Part shown: in pieces, positions 25,749 to 34,520 of the stretch
How positions within the stretch are numbered: position 1 is the stretch's first letter
Layout of the letters: each line of letters begins with the position of its first letter
Assembly (NCBI GenBank): GCA_030068525.1
Contig: JASJOS010000007.1
Coordinates: 62,001 to 126,000 of the forward strand
Direction: 5' to 3'
Source: Xanthocytophaga flava
GTDB taxonomy: Bacteria > Bacteroidota > Bacteroidia > Cytophagales > 172606-1
Length of the DNA stretch: 64,000 nt
Translations under genes and position numbers: made by a program
The notes under the pieces: generated by a model
Seen by the model: the letters and a program-made list of their open reading frames with translations, nothing else
The model's database searches: none
What the model was told of the DNA's origin: nothing

Positions 25749-26677
25749 GCAAATTTAGGTTGTTTGACGAACCATTCCCAGGTTCTTTCTATTCCTTTTT
25801 CAAACGAGACTTCCGGTTTCCATCCCGTTTGATGATGCAATTTACTATAATCTAAAATATTAGAGGCAACATCAAACTTACGGGCAGGGAGTGTGTTTAT
25901 TTCTATGGGTATATCGTTTGCATATTTTCGTATGGTGTCTATTACCTGTCGGTTAGTTTTGCCAATACCAGTCCCAATATTGTATACCTCACCTGAAATA
26001 CCCCGATCTAACGCCGCTTCTATTGCAAGAGCAATATCAGCTACATGAATGTAATCTCTTATAGTACCATCTTCTCCAAAAATAGAAATGGATTGTCTGT
26101 TGAGAATAGTAGCAATGGCTGTAGCTACAAATCCCTGACCCCGAAAAGGTTGTTGTCCTTCTCCATATGCATTGGCAGGACGAACACACACTATAGGTAA
26201 ACCAGCTAACTCAAAATACATGCGGGCATATTTTTCAATAGCCAATTTCGTAATCCCATAAGGAGAGACCGGATTGGTAAGAAAATTTTCTGTTATAGGA
26301 GTTTGATCCACATTCCCATATACTGTACCGCCAGATGATACCCAGATAAATTTACGAATGGAGAGTTTGGAGGCAATGGCAAATAATTGTACAGTTCCAG
26401 GTAAGTTACTAAGAATATCATTAACAGGATTTACAAAGCTGGTTTGCGGAGTAGTTGAATAGGCCAGATCTACAATTTCATCTACTTCTTCCAAAACATT
26501 CGTAAGCCATTCTTCATCATTCACACGGTTTTGTATATATTGAACCGATTCCGGAAGTGATTCGACAGGTTGTGCAGCTCTTCCTATCACTGTAATTTTA
26601 CGACCAGACTTTAGTAATACATCAACAAGATGCCTGCCTATAAAACCTGTTCCTCCAATAATACAACAATGTTTCAT
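25745..26677 (-). CDS. NAD-dependent epimerase/dehydratase (GalE-like)
   Basis: A 310-aa short-chain dehydrogenase of the extended NDP-sugar class. N-terminal GGTGFIGRHLVD binds NAD; WVSSGGTVYG supplies the catalytic Ser; YGITKLAIEKYARMY contains YxxxK; VRPANAYGEGQ and IFGEDGTIRDYIHVADIA are typical of UDP-glucose 4-epimerase-like enzymes. It probably makes an NDP-sugar for the neighbouring transferases. Exact substrate not determined. Confidence 0.9.
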   Translation of the reverse strand: MKHCCIIGGTGFIGRHLVDVLLKSGRKITVIGRAAQPVESLPESVQYIQNRVNDEEWLTNVLEEVDEIVDLAYSTTPQTSFVNPVNDILSNLPGTVQLFAIASKLSIRKFIWVSSGGTVYGNVDQTPITENFLTNPVSPYGITKLAIEKYARMYFELAGLPIVCVRPANAYGEGQQPFRGQGFVATAIATILNRQSISIFGEDGTIRDYIHVADIALAIEAALDRGISGEVYNIGTGIGKTNRQVIDTIRKYANDIPIEINTLPARKFDVASNILDYSKLHHQTGWKPEVSFEKGIERTWEWFVKQPKFA

Positions 26678-26711
26678 GTACTTTAATCTCTTCTATCAAT
26701 TTAGTGGTCTG

Positions 26712-29471
26712 TTATCTTTCTAATTTCTTCTTATATAAGTTTGCATAGCTATTAACCATTGCTTCTACAGAAAAATACTTCTGTGCTCTATCCTTATTAT
26801 ATTTTGCAATGGTTAATCTACTTTCTTTATTATCTAATAAGTTTACAATCAGATCTGCCAGTTGATTACTATCACCTGATGAAACAAGCAGGCTCTCATC
26901 ACCGATAATCTCAGCTAATGCCCCTACTTTATATCCTGCAATAGGTAGCCCCATGTGCATTGCAAATGGACTAACTTGTCCGAAGCTTTCATCCCAAACA
27001 GGTGCAACAAATATACCCATTCTCTCATAAAGCCCAGGCAACTGATCATAATTTACATAGCCTGTAAATTCAAAATTCTTCTCAACTTTAGCATTTGCTA
27101 CTTTACTCCTATACAAATTATAGAACTCTCCTCCACCTACAATTAAACAGGTAACATCAGGCTTTTTCTGAGCAACTTTTATAAAAACATCAATTGAGTT
27201 TTCATTGAGCTTATCACTATCCAATCTGTACACCATTCCAATACAGTTATTATCTACTGAACTTTTATCTGTCGTAAATAAAGAAAAGTCAGAGCCTGGA
27301 TGAATAACGATTCCTTCTGTAGTTGGAATGGAATAGTTTTCCTGAACAAATTGACTTACATATACATACTCCTTAACGGCAGTACTGAAGTAAGGTTGTA
27401 CAGGGACATTTATATTTTCTATGACAGGTATAGCAAACTTTTCTGCAGCTTTAAAAAATAACTCGTACCATTTATAGTCTCCTTTGCCCCAATAATGTAC
27501 ATGGATAAGGTCGGGTCTGAACTCTTTAAAGTACGTATCAATTTCTGAACTCTGATGTAGTCCCAATGACATAATTACCTGCCCGGTATATCCGGTAGAG
27601 TCAGGTAACACAGGTACTACTACTTCTTGTTCATAAATGTCTTCAAGTGTTTCGATTATATCTAATACTAATCGTGATGAACCTCCAACGCTAAAATTAG
27701 CAATAACGTGTAATACCCGCGGTCTGTGTTTTTGTACCTGCTGAGGCATTTTTACAATATAAGGTATTTTTTCAGCTGATTTTTGTAGTTTGTTTGACGG
27801 ATGATCCTTACTTGAACTAGTAAGAGACTGTATTCCTACCTTAAAAAAAGTAGCAAACTCTTTTTTGTTGAAAATAAGCTGTCGGTATAAAAACTTTCTA
27901 TAGTTTTTACTGGAATGGCGTATTCCATTGAATAACAACTTTATATGCCCAACACGAATTTTCGACTGGTTCTGCTCATTGTTCCAACGGGTTGTAAACA
28001 ACTTTATAAAGAACTTCATGAGAGAACTTTGAACAGGAAAGACCTCAAGTAGCTGAAAAAAGAATGATATATATTCAGCTAAGTCTATTTCTAACTTTGC
28101 TATTCTGACTTTTTTATCCGCAATTTTTTTAGGATAAAGGAAGTAGCCGAGATTACTGGCTATATAGACTAACTGAGATTTTTGCAGAATAGAGATATAT
28201 AATTTCCAATCCCAATAATCTCCCTTTTGTATCTGAATAGTCAGTGTTTTTAAAACAGAGGCATTGATCAGAACTACGCCACTGTTTAGAATAGGGTTAT
28301 ATGTTAGAAATAATTGTTTAACTGCTTCTTCTCCTGAAAGAGAAAAGTTGTTAGTCCAGCGTCCAGCTTCTTCTGTCTTATAAGAGGCAGGGAATTGACC
28401 AATCCGAGCAGAATAGTGTTGTACCTGATAGGAACCCATCAGTAACCCTATGGTATCGCCTTGCTCAGTATGAGGTAATAACTCCTCCAAAAATGTAGTT
28501 ACCGGATGAAATTCTGGTGTAACAATCCATAGCCATTTTCCTTTTGATGCTGTAATAGCTTTATTCAAAAGAAATGCTTGTCCCTTTTCCTCGTCACCAG
28601 AAAGTAACGTTACCCGAGTATCTTGGCTGGCATATTGTTGGAAAATTGCCTGGCTATTTGACGTATTTATTGGATCAACACAGAGTATCTCAAAGAATGG
28701 ATAGGATTGTTTAAATATATTCTTAAAAAGATGTGGTAGTAATTCTGTGTTGGTATTAATAAGTAAAATAGAAACCTCAGGGCGCAACAATGTTAATTCT
28801 TCTGGTAGATAACGTTCAAAGAGAGAATATTTATCTTTTAAAAAATCTTTATCTGCTTGATTACTACTTGCACCTGTTTCGTCAAATACAGCGATAATGC
28901 GGGATATATATTGATTCCTGATTTTTGGGTTTTTTATCCATTTGATATTAAACTCATAATCTGCCAATAAGGGATACTTACTATTAAATGTACCAAGTAA
29001 TGCAAATACCTGCTTGTGAAAGAAAATTGCTTGATGACTGATATTATGCAATCGCAACCGATCTACAGTGAATATCCCATCATACAATGTTCTCTTGTAT
29101 TTATATTGTATGCCTCCATATATAATATCATTATTAGTATGGGTTGCATCAGAAAATACATCTTCCAGAACCCTGTTATCTTTTAATGTATCATCACTAC
29201 CTAAAAAATAGACCCAGTCACCTGTTGCAAAATCAATTCCTTTATTCATTGCATCATAAATCCCTTTGTCAGGTTCTGATATCCAACGAATAAATGTATA
29301 GTCAGATGCGTATTTTTTTACTATTTCTAAGGTGTTATCTGTTGATTGACCATCTATTATAACTAATTCTTTATTTTCATAGGTCTGTTCTACAACACTT
29401 TTAATTGCTTCTTCCAGATGCTCAGCCGCATTGTATGTTGGAATTATAATGCTGACTTGTAATAATGGCAT
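26712..29471 (-). CDS. Multidomain glycosyltransferase (GT2 + GT2-like + GT4)
   Basis: A 919-aa protein that looks like three transferase modules in one chain. Residues 1-235 are GT2 (SIIIPTYNAAEHLEEAIKSV, IIDGQSTDNTLE, FLGSDDTLKDNR). Residues about 225-480 are a second GT2-like fold with a degenerate metal motif (EVSILLINTNTELLPHLF, GKWLWIVTPEFHP). Residues 590-919 are GT4 (NFSVGGSSRLVLDIIETL, GMVYRLDSDKLNENS, APVWDESFGQVSPFAMHMG). Such fusions can add successive sugars. Two terminator-like hairpins lie just upstream, so this gene probably heads the distal transcription unit of the cluster. Confidence 0.88.
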   Translation of the reverse strand: MPLLQVSIIIPTYNAAEHLEEAIKSVVEQTYENKELVIIDGQSTDNTLEIVKKYASDYTFIRWISEPDKGIYDAMNKGIDFATGDWVYFLGSDDTLKDNRVLEDVFSDATHTNNDIIYGGIQYKYKRTLYDGIFTVDRLRLHNISHQAIFFHKQVFALLGTFNSKYPLLADYEFNIKWIKNPKIRNQYISRIIAVFDETGASSNQADKDFLKDKYSLFERYLPEELTLLRPEVSILLINTNTELLPHLFKNIFKQSYPFFEILCVDPINTSNSQAIFQQYASQDTRVTLLSGDEEKGQAFLLNKAITASKGKWLWIVTPEFHPVTTFLEELLPHTEQGDTIGLLMGSYQVQHYSARIGQFPASYKTEEAGRWTNNFSLSGEEAVKQLFLTYNPILNSGVVLINASVLKTLTIQIQKGDYWDWKLYISILQKSQLVYIASNLGYFLYPKKIADKKVRIAKLEIDLAEYISFFFQLLEVFPVQSSLMKFFIKLFTTRWNNEQNQSKIRVGHIKLLFNGIRHSSKNYRKFLYRQLIFNKKEFATFFKVGIQSLTSSSKDHPSNKLQKSAEKIPYIVKMPQQVQKHRPRVLHVIANFSVGGSSRLVLDIIETLEDIYEQEVVVPVLPDSTGYTGQVIMSLGLHQSSEIDTYFKEFRPDLIHVHYWGKGDYKWYELFFKAAEKFAIPVIENINVPVQPYFSTAVKEYVYVSQFVQENYSIPTTEGIVIHPGSDFSLFTTDKSSVDNNCIGMVYRLDSDKLNENSIDVFIKVAQKKPDVTCLIVGGGEFYNLYRSKVANAKVEKNFEFTGYVNYDQLPGLYERMGIFVAPVWDESFGQVSPFAMHMGLPIAGYKVGALAEIIGDESLLVSSGDSNQLADLIVNLLDNKESRLTIAKYNKDRAQKYFSVEAMVNSYANLYKKKLER

Positions 29472-29489
29472 AATAGTATAAGATTAATT

Positions 29490-29536
29490 AAGTCAGTTCT
29501 TATGTAAATGTGTGCTCTTTACATAAGAACTGACTT
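29490..29536 (-). terminator. Strong hairpin within the polysaccharide locus (1)
   Basis: A perfect 19-bp stem AAGTCAGTTCTTATGTAAA / TTTACATAAGAACTGACTT with a 9-nt loop, just upstream of the multidomain glycosyltransferase start on the minus strand. Confidence 0.75.
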
Positions 29537-29611
29537 TTATCATTCAATATGTATAGTTATAAACTATTCTGTTTTTACTATTTATTCTATGTTGTAAATA
29601 CATTCCTACCC

Positions 29612-29662
29612 AAAAATTATATGAGAAGACTTGCTTCTATCAGGTCTTCTCATATAATTTTT
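29612..29662 (-). terminator. Strong hairpin within the polysaccharide locus (2)
   Basis: A perfect 19-bp stem AAAAATTATATGAGAAGAC / GTCTTCTCATATAATTTTT, 29 bp past the GT9 gene on the minus strand, ending in a T-tract. Together with the hairpin at 29490 it separates the exporter-proximal operon from the distal one. Confidence 0.8.
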
Positions 29663-29690
29663 CACACATTTACTATTTCTTTTGTTGAAA

Positions 29691-30842
29691 CTATTCTAAT
29701 TCTTCCTCCTGTAAAGCCTTGGTTACTATTGAATCTAAAGTATTGATAACCATTGAAACAGAAACGAGGTTAATATCTAAATCTGAGCCAGTTCCATATT
29801 TTTTGATGGATTCTTCATGGCTACCACTTGTTACTTCATATGGATATAGAGTGGTTACCTTTTTATTTACACTAACAGGATAGGGATTAAATCTGCCATA
29901 ATGATTACCATTTGAGATACAGATCACATTTGTGTCCACAGCAGAAGCAATATGAACTGCACTTGTTTCGTTTGATACCAATACTAAGGATTGGTGAACA
30001 AGATGAATGAATTCATGTAACTTTTTCTGCCCAGCCAAGTTAGTGACACGAATGGAATCCAGATCTTGAATGATCTCTTCTGTAATTGTCACATCTGATT
30101 CTCCTCCAGCTAAAATAATCTCTGTATCAGGATATGTGACTAAAATATGGTTACATAGCTCTTTAAAATTAGAAGCGTCCCATCTTCTAAATTTTATTCC
30201 TGCTCCTGGAAAAATAATGATCTGATTTTTCTTTTTTATCTTTCCGAGAGTAAAGAAAGGTTTTTGAAACGTGATATCTTCCTGAAGCAAAGTTGAGAAG
30301 AAGTCGCTGTTTCTATAAAATTCAAATTTTATAGAGTTCTCTGCAGGTATTAACCTATTATAATAAGTATCTCCTATTTCCTTATTTTCAGGGGTTATAT
30401 TTGTATAATCTCCTATATATCCTATTTTATCTCCCTCGATTAAACTTAGTAGGAAATCGCCGTTCAGGAATTCCCGTGAGTACGTTGGATGTAAAATAAT
30501 CTTATATTGTTGTATCCGTATTTTTGATAAAATAGTGGATAAATACCAGAATGCACCCGTACTGTTTAATTCATTTTTATCAACCCATATAAATTTATCA
30601 ACATATTCATTATCAAAATTTTCAGCGATATCTTTCCACACACTATTTCCAAGAAGTGTAATAGAATAACCTTTGAACTTTTTGGAATTCTTTAAAACCT
30701 GAAGAAAATTTCTGAATAAGATATAATCTCCAATAGCATCTAAACGAACAACCAGAAGCCTTTTAGGAGCGAGTTGTTGATTTAGCCAGTTAGAAAAACT
30801 TACTAATAATTTATGAATCTGCTGCTTTATGCTCCTTGTCAC
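29691..30842 (-). CDS. Glycosyltransferase family 9 (heptosyltransferase-like)
   Basis: A 383-aa GT-B enzyme of the ADP-heptose:LPS heptosyltransferase family. N-terminal LLVVRLDAIGDYILFRNFLQ is the acceptor-side block; IIIFPGAGIKFRRW opens the nucleotide-binding domain; EIILAGGESD and LVSNETSAVHIASAVDTN are the typical GT9 C-terminal motifs. The start is GTG at 30842, 10 bp after the pyruvyl transferase gene. Specificity for heptose is not certain. Confidence 0.88.
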   Translation of the reverse strand: MTRSIKQQIHKLLVSFSNWLNQQLAPKRLLVVRLDAIGDYILFRNFLQVLKNSKKFKGYSITLLGNSVWKDIAENFDNEYVDKFIWVDKNELNSTGAFWYLSTILSKIRIQQYKIILHPTYSREFLNGDFLLSLIEGDKIGYIGDYTNITPENKEIGDTYYNRLIPAENSIKFEFYRNSDFFSTLLQEDITFQKPFFTLGKIKKKNQIIIFPGAGIKFRRWDASNFKELCNHILVTYPDTEIILAGGESDVTITEEIIQDLDSIRVTNLAGQKKLHEFIHLVHQSLVLVSNETSAVHIASAVDTNVICISNGNHYGRFNPYPVSVNKKVTTLYPYEVTSGSHEESIKKYGTGSDLDINLVSVSMVINTLDSIVTKALQEEELE

Positions 30843-30852
30843 GTTTGTATTA

Positions 30853-31962
30853 TTACTTTAATACACTTAAAACATCCATATAACTTTGAAAGGCAGCTTG
30901 TTTTGTTACTGCAAAACGTTCTTTGAAGTTATCTGCACCTTTAAGAAAGAAGTTATATTCATCTATAAGAAAATCACCTGTTATTTCCTCTACATACATG
31001 CTTTTTAGTCCTATTTCATTTGCCATCAATGCTCTTGTATCTGTGCCAATGATAATACTAGGCTTTCCATAACTTGATAATTGATAAGCAGCATGTATTC
31101 TATTCATAAAACCAAATTTTGCCTTGGAGTATAATTTCATATAATCCAGATAATTAGTGGAGTAGAATGTTTTAGCCTGAGGATCTAATGCCTTGGCTTC
31201 ATCCAGTTCCTTTTGGTTATGACAAGAAAATATCACATTCTCTCGAGTCTTGAGATAAGAATAAAATTTCTTAAACTCCTTTTCCCAATGACTAAAGCTA
31301 ATCTCCTGATCCATTGTAAAATGGCCACCTCCTGACATATAGTTGACTACAACATAGTCAGTACCCAAATCCTTTAAGCCATGTTCGTCAGCTGCAAAAA
31401 TAGATGTACAGGGAATAACGGGGGCATCAAGTCCTAATAAATTTGCCACTTTACGAGAAAGAGTATCCCGATAAGTTGTGACAGTGCTTAGGTTGAAGAA
31501 CTCTTTGATGTAGTCACAATCTCTTTGTGACTTTAAAAACTCACTACCGTCTGAATAATATGCCTGGCATGTACCTCCTGCAAGATTAATCAGTTTTGCT
31601 TTTTTATTTCCCTGAAAGCGTCTTTTTATCAATGGCTTATACCATTCGTTGTCAACACAGTGAGCCTCAGGATGTTCCCAGCACCAATAAATAGGAGCAC
31701 CACTCTGAACCACTAAGTCTGCCATCAGTATTCGGTCTGGTGTCCAGCGTCGTAAGGGTAATTTCTCATCCCACTGTTTTGATTTACTATAATCTCTAAA
31801 CCATTCGAAACCATACCGTGAGGTAATAGGAGAGTGTTTATGAATGTGGGTAAAATGAAGATGAGTGCCTTTATAAAAATTTCTTAATATATGTTTAATT
31901 CCTTCTCTAATAAAATCATCCCCAACATTATGCCTTACTGTTGTTATAATTGCTATATTCAT
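30853..31962 (-). CDS. Polysaccharide pyruvyl transferase family protein
   Basis: A 369-aa protein of the PS_pyruv_trans family (CsaB/WcaK type): N-terminal TTVRHNVGDDFIREGIKHIL, central LINLAGGTCQAYYSD, TVTTYRDTLSRKVANLLG, VVVNYMSGGGHF, and C-terminal FGFMNRIHAAYQLSSYGKPS, where RIHAA is the conserved His region. The family attaches ketal-linked pyruvate to polysaccharide sugars, adding negative charge. Some members have diverged functions, so the substrate is open. It lies between an acyltransferase and a GT9 gene. Confidence 0.87.
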   Translation of the reverse strand: MNIAIITTVRHNVGDDFIREGIKHILRNFYKGTHLHFTHIHKHSPITSRYGFEWFRDYSKSKQWDEKLPLRRWTPDRILMADLVVQSGAPIYWCWEHPEAHCVDNEWYKPLIKRRFQGNKKAKLINLAGGTCQAYYSDGSEFLKSQRDCDYIKEFFNLSTVTTYRDTLSRKVANLLGLDAPVIPCTSIFAADEHGLKDLGTDYVVVNYMSGGGHFTMDQEISFSHWEKEFKKFYSYLKTRENVIFSCHNQKELDEAKALDPQAKTFYSTNYLDYMKLYSKAKFGFMNRIHAAYQLSSYGKPSIIIGTDTRALMANEIGLKSMYVEEITGDFLIDEYNFFLKGADNFKERFAVTKQAAFQSYMDVLSVLK

Positions 31963-32001
31963 TGATTTAGCTACTTTCGAGGTAAATTGGTATTTACTAA
32001 A

Positions 32002-32706
32002 TTATTTGAGTTTCTTTACAAAAGAAGCAGGATTACCTGCATATATAGTATCACTTGGAACATCTTTAGTAACAACACTTCCAGCTCCTATGATAGAACG
32101 AGCCCCTATGGTTACCCCTTTCAGAATATATACCCCCATCCCTATCCAAACATCATCTTCAATCACTATACTTTTATTCGCTATAATGTCAAAATTCTTA
32201 TCTTTTGCAGGGTTACCCAAAAATCGCCTTATTGTTAAGTTAATATCATTTCGCCTTTCAAGATAATTTGTGCTATGAGAGTTATGATCTTGAATAACGC
32301 AATTGGCAGCAATTAAAACATTGTTTCCAATACTAATCGAGTTCATAGAATTTAATTGGGTATTCCCTCCAATAAATGTGCTTGTACCTATCTTAATTTT
32401 ACCATTTGGCCCTTCAATGTTAAATCCTCCCATAATTAGGCAGTTTTCTCCGATCTCTATAATTCCACCGCCATAGTAACTATTTATATAAACATTCTCA
32501 TTAAAATGAGAATTGTTAAAATATTCGTTTATATATAATGTAGTATCTTGAGCTATAGGGACTACAGCATCCTTTTTTATGGATAGTATCTTTTTAACCT
32601 TTCTAATGATTCTTCTTTTAAGTGATAGACTCACCGGTTTTGGCTTCTGTATTATTTTAGGTTTAACTCTTAAAGAGATAGGCGTATCCAATTTTAATGA
32701 AATCAT
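32002..32706 (-). CDS. Left-handed beta-helix (hexapeptide) acyltransferase
   Basis: A 234-aa protein with hexapeptide repeats over about residues 60-225 (IEIGENCLIMGG, IGTSTFIGGNTQLN, IGNNVLIAANCVIQDHNSH, IEDDVWIGMGVYILKGVTIG, IIGAGSVVTKDVP) and the family ending YAGNPASFVKKLK. QDHNSH contains the likely catalytic His. O-acetyl or N-acyl transfer to a sugar is expected. The N-terminal ~55 residues are basic and not part of the helix. Confidence 0.9.
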   Translation of the reverse strand: MISLKLDTPISLRVKPKIIQKPKPVSLSLKRRIIRKVKKILSIKKDAVVPIAQDTTLYINEYFNNSHFNENVYINSYYGGGIIEIGENCLIMGGFNIEGPNGKIKIGTSTFIGGNTQLNSMNSISIGNNVLIAANCVIQDHNSHSTNYLERRNDINLTIRRFLGNPAKDKNFDIIANKSIVIEDDVWIGMGVYILKGVTIGARSIIGAGSVVTKDVPSDTIYAGNPASFVKKLK

Positions 32707-32724
32707 CGACCAGTATTAGTTTCT

Positions 32725-33675
32725 TCAATTTGCGATTTTCTTAATAATAGAAACTATAAGTTTTTTCAATAAAGATCTATTTTTCTTTAAACTTCTATTA
32801 TCCATTAATGAGTCAGACTTTGGTGTAGATAGATTTAAATGATTCCGATCATATTCTTTATCTACAAGAATTGTGTTTTTTATATGTATATTATTTAAAA
32901 GCGAATAGGAACTATAAGTTGCCCAAATAGGCGGAACACCAGTCGTATGTGTCCCATCACTACGAAACCCAATGTTTTTTACTAGATTAATTGAAGGTAT
33001 AATACTAAGTCCCGAATTCATTAATCGGCAATATGTCCATTGTAAATCCCATGTATCTATAACTCCATTATAAAGATCATTATACATAGCTTCTCGGCTC
33101 TTAAATTGTTCAGGAGAAAAGTATGCTTCTTTTAGAAGCTGTTTGTTTTCTGGCTCACCCCATGATGAAATATTTACATCATAATATTGCCATGCTCTTC
33201 TCCAACTTGCCCAACCCCATATACCTCCAAAATAAGAAAAATGATAAGATTGTAACTCAGCTTTCCATTTCTCACTTGTATTATATCCACTAATCATCAT
33301 TACTCTCTCATCATCCCTATATCGATTTAGCATCTTCTCACAAAATGTAAAGAAGCTTAAATCTGGTAATGTATCATCCTCTAGAATGATACCAGCCTCC
33401 ACATTCTCAAAAAACCAGTTAATGGCAGAGCTAACAGCTTTCTTACAACCAAGGTTCTTTTCCCGAAACAATGTATGTACTTCGCATTCCCAATCTACCT
33501 GTTTTATAATTTCACGAGTTTGGGCACATTTTAGTACATCATCATCCCTATTCTCTCTAGGGCCATCTGCGGCTATATATAACTCCTTAGGCTTAATTTG
33601 TCGAATACATTCAAAGACTTGTTGGGCAAGGTCAGGGCGATTAAAGACAAGGAATAGGATAGGGGTATTAAACAT
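32725..33675 (-). CDS. GT2-like glycosyltransferase (nucleotide-diphospho-sugar transferase fold)
   Basis: A 316-aa protein that begins MFNTPILFLVFNRPDLAQQV, has YIAADGPRENRDDD and the metal motif GIILEDDTLPDLSFF, then GYNTSEKW and GGIWGWASWRRAW. This pattern is characteristic of a group of hemolytic-protein-HlpA-like / GT2-related sugar transferases in O-antigen loci. Specificity unknown. It is followed 18 bp later by the hexapeptide acyltransferase gene. Confidence 0.86.
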   Translation of the reverse strand: MFNTPILFLVFNRPDLAQQVFECIRQIKPKELYIAADGPRENRDDDVLKCAQTREIIKQVDWECEVHTLFREKNLGCKKAVSSAINWFFENVEAGIILEDDTLPDLSFFTFCEKMLNRYRDDERVMMISGYNTSEKWKAELQSYHFSYFGGIWGWASWRRAWQYYDVNISSWGEPENKQLLKEAYFSPEQFKSREAMYNDLYNGVIDTWDLQWTYCRLMNSGLSIIPSINLVKNIGFRSDGTHTTGVPPIWATYSSYSLLNNIHIKNTILVDKEYDRNHLNLSTPKSDSLMDNRSLKKNRSLLKKLIVSIIKKIAN

Positions 33676-33686
33676 GTAAAAAGATT

Positions 33687-34520
33687 CTATTTGTTGTAGA
33701 TAGCTACAAAGTTCTGAAACTGGAAAATCTCATTCAGAGAATAATAAACAGGCAAAGGGATAAGGCGGTTTGAATCTATACGATGAAGTGTATAATCAGT
33801 TAGAGCTTCATAAAAATCTTTCAAAAAAACTCTTGATATGATATTCATCTCATTAAACTCAAATTGAATCATATCAATCTTTCCACCTTGAATCATTTGT
33901 TTGGCGCCCTTTAAAACTTCCATTTCATGACCTTCTGTATCTATCTTCAATAGATGAATTCTTTCTATATTATTTTCGCTACAAAAATTATCAAGAGTAA
34001 GTGTTTGAAAATCCAATTCGAGGATCTCATTTTGTCGATGAAGATCCGTTAAAACTTCTTTATAAAGAGTTGCGTGAGAGCTAGTCTGTTGATTAGCATA
34101 GGTGTATATTTTTTGTGTTTCTTCTTTAGAGCCTAGGCCTGCATTAATACATTTGATTTTGTCAGAAGCAAATTGTTTTAATTCTTGATAGGTATTAAAA
34201 TTAGGTTCAAATGCATATATTTCTGCACTTGGAAAAAAATCAGCTAATGTTTTAACATATTTTCCAATATTAGCGCCAACATCAAAAACTACAGGGTGTT
34301 TCTCAGACTGCAATTTGCTTTTGACAATACGTTCCAGAAAAAAATTCTCACCACTTACCTCTGCGTTTTCATACTTTAAAATACCTATTTCATTGTAAGC
34401 AAGAAGTAATAAATCTATCTGATGGTTCTTTGCAAGCATTTTGATAAGAGTAGTGGCCTGCTTCTTAGTCAAGTAACTGCTTGATAGCGACTTAGCTAAT
34501 TTTAGAAATAAGCTTTTCAT
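33687..34520 (-). CDS. FkbM family methyltransferase
   Basis: A 277-aa SAM-dependent methyltransferase. VVFDVGANIGKYVKTLADFF is motif I for SAM, EIYAFEPNFNTYQEL the acidic post-I block, and HLLKIDTEGHEMEVLKGAKQ the FkbM signature. It likely O-methylates a sugar of the glycan, possibly as a chain-end cap read by the Wzt C-terminal domain. It overlaps the upstream wzt gene by 29 bp, which supports a functional tie to the exporter. Confidence 0.92.
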   Translation of the reverse strand: MKSLFLKLAKSLSSSYLTKKQATTLIKMLAKNHQIDLLLLAYNEIGILKYENAEVSGENFFLERIVKSKLQSEKHPVVFDVGANIGKYVKTLADFFPSAEIYAFEPNFNTYQELKQFASDKIKCINAGLGSKEETQKIYTYANQQTSSHATLYKEVLTDLHRQNEILELDFQTLTLDNFCSENNIERIHLLKIDTEGHEMEVLKGAKQMIQGGKIDMIQFEFNEMNIISRVFLKDFYEALTDYTLHRIDSNRLIPLPVYYSLNEIFQFQNFVAIYNK

